From Tenrec ecaudatus (lineage: Eukaryota > Chordata > Mammalia > Afrosoricida > Tenrecidae), in contig NC_134539.1 of assembly GCF_050624435.1 (NCBI RefSeq), positions 41,820,001 to 41,884,000 on the forward strand: 64,000 nt of DNA, in the 5' to 3' direction. Shown here in pieces: positions 34,140 through 45,934 of the stretch (its first letter is position 1; every line of letters starts with the position of its first letter). Under the pieces are notes generated by a model. It was not told the DNA's origin and made no database searches. It was given only the letters and a program-made list of their open reading frames with translations. A program made the position numbers and the translations under genes.

Positions 34140-35830
34140 CAATGTTATACAATTCATATATGAAAAACAGCTAATGTGGTAGTTAACGGAGAAAAGACAA
34201 AACAATTCCACTGAAAAGGGGACCCCACTCCCATTTAACATCGTACTGGAGGTCCTCGCTAACAACATAAGACAAAGGAAAGATATTAAAGGTATTCAGC
34301 TGTGGAAGGAAGATGCGAAATTATCATTACTTGCAGACAATATGATTCTATATATTGAGGACCCCTTAACCTCCACAAGTGGAGTGTTGGAAGCAATAGA
34401 GGAGTATGGCAGAGTGGCAGGATACAAAATCAACAAACAGCAGTCTATTGGACTGCTCTACAAATCAGACAAGATCACAGAAGAAACGATTAAAAAGATA
34501 GTACCATTTGCAATAGCCAAGCACAAATTTAATACCTAAGGATATACCTGACTAAAAAAATGAAAGTTTAGTATGAGGAAAATTATAAAACACTACTTCA
34601 AGAAATCAAGAGTGATCTCAACAAATGGAAGAATATCCCATGCTCATGGATTGGCAGACTGAATATAGTAGAGATGTCAGTTCTGCCTGAGGCACTGGAT
34701 AAGTTCAATGCTATCCTGATACGAATACCACCATCCTTCTTCAAAGAATTGGGAAAACAGATTACCAACTTCATTTGGAGGGGGAAGAAGCCCAGAATTA
34801 GCAAAGAACTCCTCAAGAAGAAGGACAAAGTGGGAAGGCTTGCTCTACCTGATTTTAGAACGTACTATAAGGCCATGGTAGTCAAAATAGTGTGGTACTG
34901 GCATAATGACAGATATTCAGACCAATGGAAAGAGCTGAAGATCCAGAAATAAAAACATCAGCACACAGGGAACTGATCCTTGATAAGGGCCCAAAAATAT
35001 TAAAAGGGACGCAGATACAATCTTCAACAAATGGAGAGGGGCATGTCTGATCAGAACAAATGGGAGCAAATGAAGGGGAAGGAAGAGAGAGTGGAGCACA
35101 TCCTGGCCCATCAGGCCTCGAGGACAATATCCCCACTCTGAACAGCAAATGGACAGAGTGGACAATATGGCTGATCCCACTATGAGACATGCCATCCCTT
35201 GATGGCCCAGGGCCCTAAGGGGGACAGCACTGGAGACTCAGGGCTGGGACTGGCCCAGACTGACCCTGTGGCACCGAGGCAAATCACTAAAAGTGTGCAG
35301 CAGAACAACCATGGGAGCAGAGCAGGAAACCCCTGAGGGAGTACAAAGGACAGACTTTGGGGCCAAAGCATGGTACTCCATTGGACCTGACTGAAGGACA
35401 TGCCTGGAGATCAAAAATCAGACCTTGCTCTATTTACAGGTTTTTCTTTCTTTGTAAGTTTTTTTTCTTTTAATTAATTTATTCTTCTATGGGTAATTGT
35501 TTCCTTTTTTTGTTGCCTTCGCTGTGTTCTCACCCATCACCTATCTTCCTATGGCTTGATATTTGGTGCCTCATTATCTCTACAGATCTATCCAGATAAG
35601 AGACTGGACAAATAGTCTGGTGGTGGGAATGTGGGGTGAAGGGGGAACTGATTACAAGAATCTACATATAGCCTCCTCCCTGGGGGAGGGACAGTGGAGA
35701 AGAGGGCAGAGGGAGACGTCAGACAGTATAACATATGACAAAATAATGATAATTTATGAATTATGAAAGGTTAATGAGGTAGTATGGAGTGGGGAAGAAG
35801 GGGGAAAACAAGCAGTAGATATTTTAAGTA
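34140..35830 (+). mobile_element. L1 LINE, 5'-truncated, ORF2 C-terminal part and 3'UTR
   Basis: ORF2 sequence reads FNIVLEVLANNIRQRKDIKGIQ (reverse transcriptase), then LADNMILYIEDPLTS (catalytic FADD region, here LADN), AGYKINKQQSIGLLY, and further on IPPSFFKELGKQI, NFIWRGKKPRI, and LALPDFRTYYKAMVVKI up to about 34950. The 3'UTR follows, ending with the shared 'tacatatagcctcctccctg', 'agacagtataacatatgaca' module but without the final AATAAAATGATTT. It is nested in an older antisense L1. Stops and frameshifts make it dead. Confidence 0.82.
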
Positions 35831-35859
35831 ATAGAAATTATTTAAAGCTACAACTTTCT

Positions 35860-36480
35860 ATCTTAATACTATTTTAGCTTAATTTCATAGGTTTTGATAC
35901 AGTTTGATTATAATTAATTCAATCTATATTTTAGTTTCCCATATGGTTTCTTCATTCACATATTGATTATTTAAAGTCTTTTGTTTCATTAATATTATTT
36001 TGGAATTAGCTAGATATTATTTTAATATTGGTTTTAAGTTTAATTTTGCTTTGCACAGATAATATAATTTTAAGTTATTATTTTTCTAAACCTAATTTTG
36101 TTGTTAAGATTATACACAGCAATACACCAATTCAATAGCTTCTTCATGTACAATTCAGTAGCATTGTTTATAAACTTTTAATTGTGTAACAATTTTCACC
36201 CTATTTTCTTCAGTTGTTTCTCCTCTAGTAACATACATTCAGTGACTTATCTAATCTTCTGAGTCTTTTAATATGTTTTGAGAATTGTTTAATGGACCAT
36301 CATAAACTCTATCTTCATGAATATTATATAGGCATTTTAAAAGAATGGTATACCCTGCAACTGTCTATAACTGCCAATCAGAACAATGTGCTTTATAGTT
36401 TTTCCAGTCTCCTATATCTATAATAAAGGTTTGCTTACTTATTATATAAATTACTAAAATTTTGTATTGAAAATCTCCAT
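35860..36480 (-). repeat. old L1 LINE, antisense, right part
   Basis: 'aattaattcaatctatattt', 'ttgattatttaaagtctttt', then 'acaattcagtagcattgttt' and 'cctgcaactgtctataactg'. The second half (36110-36480) corresponds to 19430-19800 in unit A. Confidence 0.5.
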
Positions 36481-36489
36481 ATATGCTTA

Positions 36490-36685
36490 TAAGGAGCCCT
36501 GGTGGGTAGTGATTATGAGTTGGGCTGCCATGGGTAAGGTCAGCAGTTTGAAACCACCAGCTGATTCACGGAAGAAAGGTGGGGCTTTCTCCTCCATTAA
36601 AACATCACAGTCTCAGAAACTCACAGGACCTCTTCTACCCTGCCACATGGGGTCGCTATGGGTCAGTATCTATTCGGAGATGGTG
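36490..36685 (+). repeat. AfroSINE
   Basis: 'aaggagccctggtgggtagt', 'aaggtcagcagtttgaaacc', 'cacagtctcagaaactcaca', 'cacatggggtcgctatgggt'. One of the better preserved copies. Confidence 0.8.
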
Positions 36686-36714
36686 AATACAGTACTGTGC
36701 ATACGTTTGTACAC

Positions 36715-36870
36715 ACAAACCCACTGCCAACAAGTTGATTCTATCTTCACTCAGCCCTGTACAGATTTTCCAAGACGGCAAATCGTTATAGGAGTAGAGA
36801 CTGTCATCTTTCTGCCTCTGTGGGGATGGGGATGTGAATCATTGACCTTATATGTACAAAAATTCACTTC
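36715..36870 (-). repeat. AfroSINE, 3' part, head to head with the preceding copy
   Basis: 'acaaacccactgccaacaag', 'aatcgttataggagtagaga', 'tgtgaatcattgaccttata'. It forms a close inverted pair with 36490-36685. Confidence 0.65.
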
Positions 36871-37580
36871 AAGAAATTCAGTTGTCTTGTAATTTCATTT
36901 TTTCATGTTTTTTTTTTCAAGTCCCCTCGGAGCAGGACCGGTGCTAGTTACATTACATAAATATATCTATTCCGCACAATAGTTCTAACAAAGAAATATT
37001 ATTACTCTCAGCATCAAACTACAGCTAAATGAGGACCATCAACTCATGCTAAATGAAAACATGAAATTTGTAACACTTAAGTCTTCGAATTCCCTACATG
37101 CCAAGCTTTCCTGTAGCTACAGAAATTAATCATATGTGTCATCCTCTAGTCTTACAGGTTGGATACCTTGGGAATCAGAGTTCATGGAGAGCCTAGGACT
37201 GCACTCCAAGTGCAATATTAGAAGGACAAGATTTCTGGTGAATCTTCAAAATTCTTATCAGAAGTTTGAATCTGCCTCCTTCTCTGAGACTGAGAGCTCT
37301 TTGATAATTGACATAAATAATTTGGTATTGGCCAGGATTAAAAACCATTACTCACAAGCAAGATATTCAATCACCATTGTGCAGTGATGAAAATGGCCGC
37401 TCGTCTTCCCCATACCTAACCAAAGACTGGTCATCTCCAGTCTTTCCAATAGAAAACAAGCATTTATTAGTAAATAAAACAAGGAATTATAAAATATCAC
37501 TGAAGTGCAATAAAGCCTGTCAGAATTAACTTGATGGCAGTGAGTTCTTGAATGGATTTTTGAAAGGCCACAATTCCTTT
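36871..37580. other. unassigned spacer
   Basis: 36935-37060 weakly resembles MIR or L2 ('aatattattactctcagcat'). 37500-37545 carries an AfroSINE tail ('cttgatggcagtgagttctt'). No gene. Confidence 0.35.
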
Positions 37581-37584
37581 AGAT

Positions 37585-37776
37585 CAGCAGTTCTCAAGCT
37601 GTGGGTTGCGACCACTTTGGGGTTTGAATGACCCTTTCACAGGGGTCGCATGATTCATAACAGTAGCAAAATTACAGTTATGAAGTAGTATGAAAATAAT
37701 TTTCTGGCTGTGGGGGCGCCACAGCATGAGGAACTGTATGAAAGGGTCACGGCACGAGGAAGGTTGAGCACCACTG
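37585..37776 (+). mobile_element. SPIN hAT MITE, both termini
   Basis: 192 bp from CAGCAGTTCTCAAGCTGTGG to GGTTGAGCACCACTG. The interior has 'gaatgaccctttcacagggg', 'attcataacagtagcaaaat', 'tacagttatgaagtagtatg'. The 8-bp flanks (37577-37584 and 37777-37784) no longer match, so the target duplication has decayed or been lost. Confidence 0.82.
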
Positions 37777-37779
37777 CGA

Positions 37780-38960
37780 GGTGGTGATGCTAAGTTCTTA
37801 AAGGGGGTTCTGCTTTAAAGCACGCGAACCTTCCATCAAGAACGCATGAAGCCCGCAGCCCTTTCTTGATCAATAGTAGACTTCCTTCAACTCTCGTTTC
37901 CACAACTTTGGTGGGTTTCACATCAAGTATATTTAGAACTCATAAAAATTATTAAAATCCTCCTTCAGTTTCTCCAACCTGATGGAGAAACTACTTATAA
38001 TTTTTAACAAGTCGAACAGCTTCACAAACCTTCCTATTGCAATCAGAACATAGTTCCCCTTCGCAAAGACACGGTAGACAGGAAGGTGCTTATTTGTTGT
38101 CTGAATAACACTACAATTAGAACAGACCAGTTCCTGACTATAATTGGATCTGCGGGACCTTGTCCCTGGAGTTTCAGAATCTGTTATGTTGCACAAAGAG
38201 ATTTCTAACTTTAATTTGTTTCGTGAAGTGGAAAGTTTTCACAAGCTACCAAGAAATTAAATTGCCGTCTTGTGCCAATGACGGGTCTTTGGTGGATATT
38301 TCTGGATCACAATGTGAGAGTGACGCTCGCGACATGACAGAAACTCTACAATGTGTGGCCATTGGTAAAATGTCTGACACCATCTGCTTGGGGTTGAGTA
38401 GGAAACTGCAGACTATTTTCAAAGGTTTGGGGTCTTCATCAGTAAATTAATCTTCAACTGCTAAAATGTATTTCTTCATTTATTTGCTGATTTTCCCAAA
38501 TTATTTTGGCTAACCCTCTAGGAGTTAAAAAACAAATAAACAACTAAAAACCCAAGAACTTAGAAAGCAGAACAGTTCATAGTTGAGAAGATTTACCAGA
38601 CCAGGGGAAGAAATAATAACCTTGATTGTTTGGGTTCTTTAAAGGTAAATAGATGACAAAGTGATAGAGCTGTTATAAATAACTGTTTTGGAAAGAAATG
38701 TCATAAGATTGCTTCTTTCCTCTTTCTGAAATACATCCTACTCCAGCCTCAACATTACCAAAAGAATGTCTTAGAGCAAACATAACTATTTGAGGATTTT
38801 TTAAAATATGTTGACTTCCTGCTTGAAATCTTCCTTACTAACAGCAAATCCTTTAAACATAAGTTACAAATACTGTCATCTAGCTAAAGGAGCATTTAAA
38901 TGCAAACTACCTATATATATGAAAAAAGTACCAGAAAATGTATTGCATATAATATGTGAT
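37780..38960. other. upstream region of the OR13F1-like gene
   Basis: AT-rich, no repeat identified with confidence and no gene-like frame. It should contain the OR promoter and 5' non-coding exon(s), which I cannot place. Confidence 0.4.
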
Positions 38961-38981
38961 ATTAATCTTCCTATGCATAGC
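38961..38981 (+). promoter_or_regulatory. candidate splice acceptor before OR13F1-like start
   Basis: 'attaatcttcctatgcatag' ends in AG at 38980, 25 bp before the ATG. OR genes usually splice a 5' non-coding exon close to the start codon, so this is a plausible site. It is not proven by sequence alone. Confidence 0.35.
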
Positions 38982-39005
38982 TATAGATTCACATGACCGA
39001 ATAAA

Positions 39006-39965
39006 ATGTTGCAGGCAAATTGGACCTCAGTAACAAGTTTTTTCTTCCTGGGATTTTCCGCCTACCCCAAAGTTGAGATCATCATATTTGTGTTGTGCCT
39101 GCTGATGTACCTGACCACGTTATTGGGCAACAGTATTCTGATCTCCATCACCTTCCTGGATTCTCGCCTGCACACCCCCATGTACTTCTTCCTCAGCAAT
39201 CTCTCCCTTCTGGACATCTGGTACACCTCTTCTGCTCTCACTCCAATGCTTGGAAATTTTGTTACGGGGAAAAATACCATCTCATTCTCAGGATGTGCCA
39301 CACAGATGTACTTCTCTCTGGCCATGGGCTCCACAGAGTGTGTGCTCCTGTCCATGATGGCGTACGACCGGTATGTGGCCATTTGCAACCCCCTTAGATA
39401 TTCCATCATCATGAGCAGGAGGGTCTGTTTGCAGATGGCAGCTGGCTCCTGGGTGACAGGCTGCCTGACTGCCCTGGTGGAAAGTATGTCGGTGCTGCAG
39501 CTGTCTCTCTGTGGTAATCACATCATCAATCATTTCACTTGTGAAATTCTGGCGATCTTGAAACTGGTCTGTGTGGACACTTCCACGGCACAGTTAGTCA
39601 TGCTGGTGATCAGCACCCTTCTCCTTCCCGTGCCGATGCTCCTTATTTGTGTCTCTTATGTCTTCATCCTCTCCAACATCCTGAGGATCAGCTCCGTGGA
39701 TGGTAGAAGCAAGGCCTTTTCGACATGTGCAGCCCACCTGACGGTGGTCACTCTGTTCTATGGGACAGCTCTCTCCATGTACCTGAAGCCATCAGCTGTA
39801 GATTCACAGGAAATCGATAAATTCATGGCTTTGGTGTATGCTGGACTGACCCCCATGTTGAACCCTATCATCTACAGTCTTCGAAACAAAGAGGTCCAGG
39901 GGGCTGTTCAAAAGTTGCTCATTAGAAACCCTTTTGGAACTGTCTTAATTTCTATACTCAGATAA
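39006..39965 (+). CDS. OR13F1: olfactory receptor, OR13F1-like, intact
   Basis: A single-exon G-protein-coupled odorant receptor of class II, 319 residues, expected in the ciliary membrane of olfactory neurons, signalling through G-olf. The start MLQANWTSV gives an N-glycosylation site at residues 5-7 and the expected N-terminal length. Hallmarks in order: GNSILI (TM1, ~41-46), [13 protein letters not shown] (55-67), the Cys97 to Cys179 disulfide pair, [16 protein letters not shown] (118-133, end of TM3), SYVFILSNILRI (218-229), KAFSTCAAHLTVV (236-248, TM6) and [15 protein letters not shown] (283-297, TM7). The N-terminus (ANWTSV), 'FFFLGF', 'SALTPMLGNFV' and the tail 'LISIL' agree with human OR13F1 as I remember it. 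Its ligand is unknown. A truncated near-copy lies at 20214. No defect was seen. Confidence 0.95.
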   Translation: MLQANWTSVTSFFFLGFSAYPKVEIIIFVLCLLMYLTTLLGNSILISITFLDSRLHTPMYFFLSNLSLLDIWYTSSALTPMLGNFVTGKNTISFSGCATQMYFSLAMGSTECVLLSMMAYDRYVAICNPLRYSIIMSRRVCLQMAAGSWVTGCLTALVESMSVLQLSLCGNHIINHFTCEILAILKLVCVDTSTAQLVMLVISTLLLPVPMLLICVSYVFILSNILRISSVDGRSKAFSTCAAHLTVVTLFYGTALSMYLKPSAVDSQEIDKFMALVYAGLTPMLNPIIYSLRNKEVQGAVQKLLIRNPFGTVLISILR

Positions 39966-40102
39966 TAATGGGACCAGCTGTACTGGTGTAATTTCCAACC
40001 TTATCTAGGAGGTTTTCATACAATAGTTTGTGTAAACCCAAACCCAGGATAATACTCATTTGTCATTGGGGCTCACCAGTAAGACTTACACCTTGATTTA
40101 AA

Positions 40103-40112
40103 AATAAATAAA
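40103..40112 (+). promoter_or_regulatory. candidate poly(A) signals of the OR13F1-like gene
   Basis: Two overlapping AATAAA motifs (40103-40108 and 40107-40112) lie about 140 bp after the stop codon. The truncated copy keeps the first and has AATAAG for the second. OR 3'UTRs are often longer, so use is uncertain. Confidence 0.35.
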
Positions 40113-40721
40113 ATTGTTAATATTAGTGAATCATTTAGGCAACCAGAATTGTTTCCAGAGGAAGTAGCATTTTAATACTAATATAACATTAAAATTAGAC
40201 ACCTGCCTATCTTTACGTGTTATATCTGCTCAATATTTATCATCACCACAATAGTAACTAATATAGGAAAGTCTATCATGTTGAACCAGGTGATTTTGAA
40301 GTAATTTTTATATAAGTGGTTCACAATTGCCTCTGAATTTAAGACTAAATCAAGGATATAGTACATTCAAAATAAATGTGGATACAAAGTAAAAATGTAC
40401 CATAATTCACAAAAGCAAAACAGCATCCATTTTGCAACTTTATTTCATTTCTAAGATACTAGTAGGTGAAAAAAAAGTTTAGACATGTTGGAACAGAGTT
40501 GCAATTATCTTGGTTACTTTAGGTACAGATATAAAGGATAGGTAGTTATATCTCTATGTATAAAGATAGCATCACATGGACTTTCATAATTCCAGCTTTA
40601 CCTATGGCGTAGAGGTCAAGCAAGTAGGGATCACATAAAGTTTCTATGAGCATAAATTTAAAATAATTTCATGTTGTACTTTGAGTGTTTCAGTAACTCA
40701 AATAAATCCTGAAGATATGAC

Positions 40722-40908
40722 TCACTGTCAGCGAATCAATGCCTACTCTTAGCAATCCTTTAGAATTGCCCCTATGAGTTTCCAAGTTGTAACTCTTAAC
40801 TGGAGTAGAAAGTCCAGTCTTTCTCCTACAGAGCAGCTAGTTGTTTCAAACTACTGACCTTGCAGATCACAGACTAACATGTAACCACTACGTCACCAGG
40901 TTCCAAAT
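40722..40908 (-). repeat. AfroSINE
   Basis: 'gcgaatcaatgcctactctt', 'gcccctatgagtttccaagt', 'agtccagtctttctcctaca', 'ccactacgtcaccaggttcc'. Missing at the corresponding place in unit A (about 21520-21620), hence younger than the duplication. Confidence 0.75.
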
Positions 40909-42000
40909 AGACGACACTGCAAGAAAATGATATATTAATATAGACATTTATTGGTGGGATATTAATAAATTAAAGTAAAATTCTAAAAACTGTATAAATT
41001 GATTAACTTCCTTTTGTTTCATTCTGGCTGGAGTTGGGGAGTAAAAAGAAGCCACTGTGTAACAATTCACTTGTGCTTTATCAGAGATATGTCTTTTTCT
41101 TATGAGGATAATGGATGCAACTTTATGAATCTCATTTTTGCTAACATCAATTATTTATGGCTGAGCTATAAATTTAGAGCAAATGAGATCATGTAGTAAC
41201 TATCCTAGTGTTTCCTAACCTGAGCAAGAAAGCACTTTCAAGGAAGCGCTCAGTTTATGATGAATGGATAGAAGAAGATGGACCCGTTTACATGGGAAGA
41301 ATTGAGTAAGTAGAGACTGTACATGACAAAACAATTCTCCTCAGATACTAGATGCTTATTTTATTCAGAAACTCTTCACAGGTAGGGGATGGTGGTTTTT
41401 ACTATTAATAAAAGCAATATCATTATTCTGATTTTTATTTTTACTTTAAAACATTGCTGTCACACAATGACCACAGTATAAAGATTATGTAAAAGATTCC
41501 TTTGGCAGAAGAAGAAAAAGGAGTGTTAACCCTATTCGCCAACCAATCACAATGACCATTTAAAGCATTCAGTGCTTCTAAATAATCACATACATTGAGC
41601 CTACACTTGACTTTTTTGTATAGATTTAAATTTTTTATATAAAATATTAAGAAGAAATTTATATCTCAGCATCCTCAGTGGGTATTTGAAAGCTCCTTCA
41701 ATGATTTTATATATCAGTATTTTTAAGAGTGGTGGACAAGCTAGAAATGACTGTGGAGAATAACAATAGACTGTAAAGAAACAAGATTTTTAAAAAACAA
41801 ACAAGCCTTCTCTTGGTGGGATAGCCATTTCCCCAGGAAAGTGCTCAAAAATTCAGGTATTTTGTAGGACTTGTATTAGTGAACCAGCAGATTTAGGATT
41901 GTATAAAGCACTGCAAGGTCCAAACATGCTTTGTTGTTGTCCCTCATGGACTTAAGTGATTGTGGAATTCAGAATTGTGTCTTAGTTATTTCTTTATTAT
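40909..42000. other. unit B spacer downstream of OR13F1-like gene
   Basis: Collinear with 21630-21990 and 22930-23590 of unit A ('atgatatattaatatagaca'; 'atgctttgttgttgtccctc'). No gene. Confidence 0.5.
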
Positions 42001-42119
42001 CGCAAAAGAACTCTGGTAGCCTTTGGGTTAAATGCTGTACTGCACCATCAAAGTTTAATCCCCTAAGCAGTCTGTAGGAGAAAGACGAGGCTGTCTGCTC
42101 CTTTAAATTTTACAGCTTT

Positions 42120-43010
42120 GCAAAATGGGTGCATAAGCAAATGTGGTGAAGAAAGCTGATGGTGCCTGGCTATCAAAATATATAGCGTCTGGGGTGTTAA
42201 AGGCTTAAAGATAAACAAGCAGCCACCTAGCTGGGAAGCAACAAAGCTCACATGGAGGAAGCACGCCAGCCTGTGGATCATGACATGTTGAGGGGATCAG
42301 CCACCAAGCACCAAAGACCCAGAACAAAAGATCATATCAATGTGAATGAGGGGGATTGCAGAGTTGAGATACAAAGCCCATATGTAGATAATTGGACAAA
42401 CCCTCACAGAAGGACATCCATTCAAGGAAGAGATGAGCCACTCAGGGTGCAGTATAGTACAGATGAAACATACAACTTTCCTCTAGTTCTTTAATGCTTC
42501 CTCCCCGCCCCACCAACCCCTGCCACCATCATGACCCCAATTCTACCTAACATATCCGGCTAGACCAGAGCACGCACATTGGTGCAGATAAGAGCTGAAA
42601 ACACAGGGAATTCAGGACAGATAAACCCTGCAGTACCAATAATGAGAGTAGCAAAAGCAGGAGGGTAAGGGGAAGGTGGGGGCAGAAAGGGTGAACCGAT
42701 CACAATGATCTACATATAACCCCCTCCCTGGGGGATGGACAACAGAAAAGTGGGTGAAGGGAGACATCAGACAGTGTAAGACATGAAATAGTAATTATTA
42801 TTTATAAATTATCAAGGGTTCATGAGTGAGGAAGGGTGGAGGGGTGAATGAGCTGATACCAGAGGCGCAAGTGAAATAAAAATGTTTTGAAAATGATGAT
42901 GCCAACATATGTACAAATGTGCTTGAGACATGGGTGGATGTATGGATTGTGATAAGAGTTGTAAAAGCCCCCAATAATATGATTTATTTTTAAAAGACAA
43001 TTGAGATACA
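42120..43010 (+). mobile_element. L1 LINE, 3'UTR
   Basis: 'aagctgatggtgcctggcta' through 'gaccgatcacaatgatctac'-like sequence to 'ccccaataatatgatttatt' and an A-rich tail. Same module order as 17855-18830. No ORF2. Confidence 0.78.
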
Positions 43011-43054
43011 TAAAAATAACTTTACAAAAACTATCACCAAAAAAAAAAAAAGCA

Positions 43055-43745
43055 GTGATTTGAACGAGGTATCAACCAAATCCACATAAAAGAAGCACAC
43101 CAGCCTCTGTGATCCAAGGATTGTGAATTTTAAAATCCAAATCTGAAAGAGGGACTGGTATCAGAGCTTAAATTGTGAACACCCGGTATGGAGAAAGTTA
43201 TGGGTGACAATGGAAGCCCCCAATCCACCTGAAGAATCACCACTTGGATGAAGCCTCTGGTGACCCCGTCTGACCATAGTCCAGGGATTTGCATAGCCTC
43301 ACTGTCACACAGAGAGCATTGCAAAATCAAACACAAAAGATGTAGTTCAGTTAAAATGCAATACCTTATCATGTCACTTTTCTTTTGACATGTTTTAAAG
43401 TTGTTTCCATTTTTAATATGGCATGCTTTCTTTTTGAATGAGGCATTTCTATGTTTTGTACAATCATTGCTGTCAAGTTTGTGTTTGTTAGTTTCCTGTT
43501 TATATTTCAGATGATTCTCTGTATATAAATCCCAGGATCTGTGGATCTACGGAGAGAGTGACAGGATTGACAGTCACTCAGGGTCATGACAAGGGAAGAT
43601 GGGGAGCTAAGGACAATGAGTAGGAGAAGAAAATGTTCTGAAAATGATTGTCATGATGATTGTTCAAATCTTCCTGATAGAATTTAATGATTAAATTGTG
43701 TGATATGTGAAGCATATCCCAATAAAATGATAACAATTTTAAAAT
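43055..43745 (+). repeat. diverged L1-like 3' end, different subfamily
   Basis: Shares 'agaagcacaccagcctctgt' near its left and the terminal 'tcccaataaaatgataacaa' with the young L1 3'UTR. The middle ('tgacagtcactcagggtcat', 'ggggagctaaggacaatgag') is only loosely related. Probably an older relative lying directly behind the previous copy. Confidence 0.5.
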
Positions 43746-43859
43746 TTAAAAATAAGATTTACAGTCTTGGGAATTCTTAGGAGGAGTTATACTCTGTCCG
43801 GGAAGGTCACTGTGGGTTGGAATTGACTCCATGACAAGGGGGTTTGAGTTTGATTTCTG

Positions 43860-45930
43860 CTACTGTGTGGTCCTACATTGGGCAGCTCATTATTACAACC
43901 TTCTTTAGTAAGAGGGAAAGTGATTCACTAGAATGCCACTTAGAAAATTACAGTTCTACTTCTCTACGGCAATATCCCTTGTATACATTATTTCTAATAT
44001 TCATGAACATTGATTTTAATATTTTATTTCATTTCTTATTTTTATCATGTCAATAGTTCATCTAATTCATGGTTATCTAATGAAAGGCTATATAATTTTC
44101 TTTAACTTGATGTTGTTACAATTATTTATAAAGTTTCTTTATATTAAGTATACATGTTTCAAGAACCAAAATCCCAGCTTGGGTTCTCTTGCAGCAGGAT
44201 CTGAGATTGTGTTTGGTGTTCCAGGTATGTATTTGACATTTCCTTTACATCAGTGTATCCCATAGTGGATGAGATGCCCCATTGTGGGGTATGGGAGTGA
44301 TCCAAGAAGGTTGCAAACGCAGACATCTACGCTTTATCCTGGATGATGGTCTGCAGTACAAACGTTTGTCGAGTAAGGTGTTTTTAAAAAATGGAGAAAA
44401 TTAGGTCAAATAAGTTTGGGAAGCTAGGCTTCAGACCAACCCAGGTGGAAGAGGGGAGGAAGATGCACAATCAAGCAGAAGGCAATGTTAAGATGAAGTG
44501 CACAATCAAGATACCTTTGGTCAATCTAGAAGTATGTTTGGGAGGGAGCTAAAATGTTCTATTAGAGCTGATCCATAAGAGACTGAAGCAGCCGGCACAG
44601 TATTCCTTTAACTATATGAATTATTCCTTGGCTGAGTGCAGACCCTGGAAAAGCCACTATCTGCTGTTGAAACCAACGATCCCTGATAAGTTGCCTGCTA
44701 CCACCATGCAGGCTAGGTTTTTTCTAGAGGTTTGAGGTAAGAATAGCCTTTCAGTCTCTTTCAAGTTCTTGGCTTAATCCTGTTCCTCGAGCTTTTAGGC
44801 GTGGGGTCCCCATTTCCTACGGTCTGGCTGTCATTTATCATATGGCCCCATCCTTGTTTTCATGACCTCTGTCATCTTCACCTTCAAAAGGGCACACAAA
44901 ATCTTTCTTCTACTTCAAATTTTTCTGATTTTATCATCTGTGATCAGTCAAAGAAAAATCTCTACTTTTACAAATTTTATGTGATTAGATTCAACCCAAA
45001 GCGATGCTCTAACAGTTTCCAGTCATAGGAATAACACCAGTTTGTACGGTCATAAGGGCCATCTTCAATTCTGCTCTTCACATCAGATATCGTATGATGG
45101 ATGACCATGGAGGCCTCAACAAGATAAATAAAAAGAAATCATAAAGTTATATTTTCAAAGTATAGTATAATGTTAATTTATAAAAGCTAAAATGTGAAAT
45201 ATTTAAAATGAGGAAAAATTTTAAGTTCAACTTGGCTGAAATTAAAATTAGATAATGCAAGGGGGCTTCAAAAATTTCATGAAATATTGAATTAAAAGAT
45301 AATAGAAGTTTTTCCTCAAACTTTCTGAAGTTACCTTGTACACTATTAAAAATAATAATTATATATTAAATATATATATAAATTAATATATATTTATATA
45401 TTAAAAACAAGAACAGTATTTATTCTTTTAAATGGGTCACTAAGTAAAAAGGTATTTAGACACAGAAGCTAACTAATTACTTTAAGAAAATATGTAAAAT
45501 AAGTATACAAATATGTATACAGAAGAAGTTAATTATAACAAAAACTTCTATCAAAAAGCCTAAATGAGTTTTTTTTTGCATTGATTCGGTTTTATCCCTG
45601 TTATAAGACAGTGAATATATGAAGACATTTTTGTTATCACTTGATTATTTAGTGATCAGGTGCTTGTTCCTGAGGATTAAAATTATGAAAACAGCAGCTT
45701 TTTACATTCAGTGCTGTCTGTATCCCTCCCTCTTTCACTGATGCTGAAAAGATAAGGACTTTCAATATTTGCCAAATGAGATAAAAGCTAGTCTCAGAAA
45801 ACAGAAAAAAAAATAACCCACTTGAATTACAGCAAAATTAACAGTAAATACAGAAATCTTTATTTAACCCATTTAAATATACAGAAAAATCTGCTTTCCC
45901 AGCAATAGCTAAATCATACTTAGTCCATGT
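43860..45930. other. unit B spacer
   Basis: Patches align with unit A: 43860-44000 with 23600-23700; 44550-45010 with 25720-26155; 45020-45130 with 27310-27420; 45400-45800 with 27460-27820. Very AT-rich at 45350-45410. No gene. Confidence 0.55.
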
Positions 45931-45934
45931 TACA

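Larger units (their letters stand above)
42005..43855 (+). repeat. AfroSINE split by L1 sequence
   Basis: The SINE head is at 42005-42119 ('agaactctggtagcctttgg' to 'ttaaattttacagctttg') and its tail at 43750-43855 ('agatttacagtcttgggaat' to 'attgactccatgacaagg'). The two parts overlap around 'tttacagtctt', as if that was the target-site duplication of the L1 between them. Confidence 0.6.

Noticed and set aside
39062-39412. Frames overlapping the OR genes on the other strand and in shifted phase (also at 20262, 39288 and 54347)
   Set aside because: Shadows of the receptor coding sequence. The repeated 61- and 81-codon antisense frames at the two OR13F1 copies are similar only because the sense sequence is.
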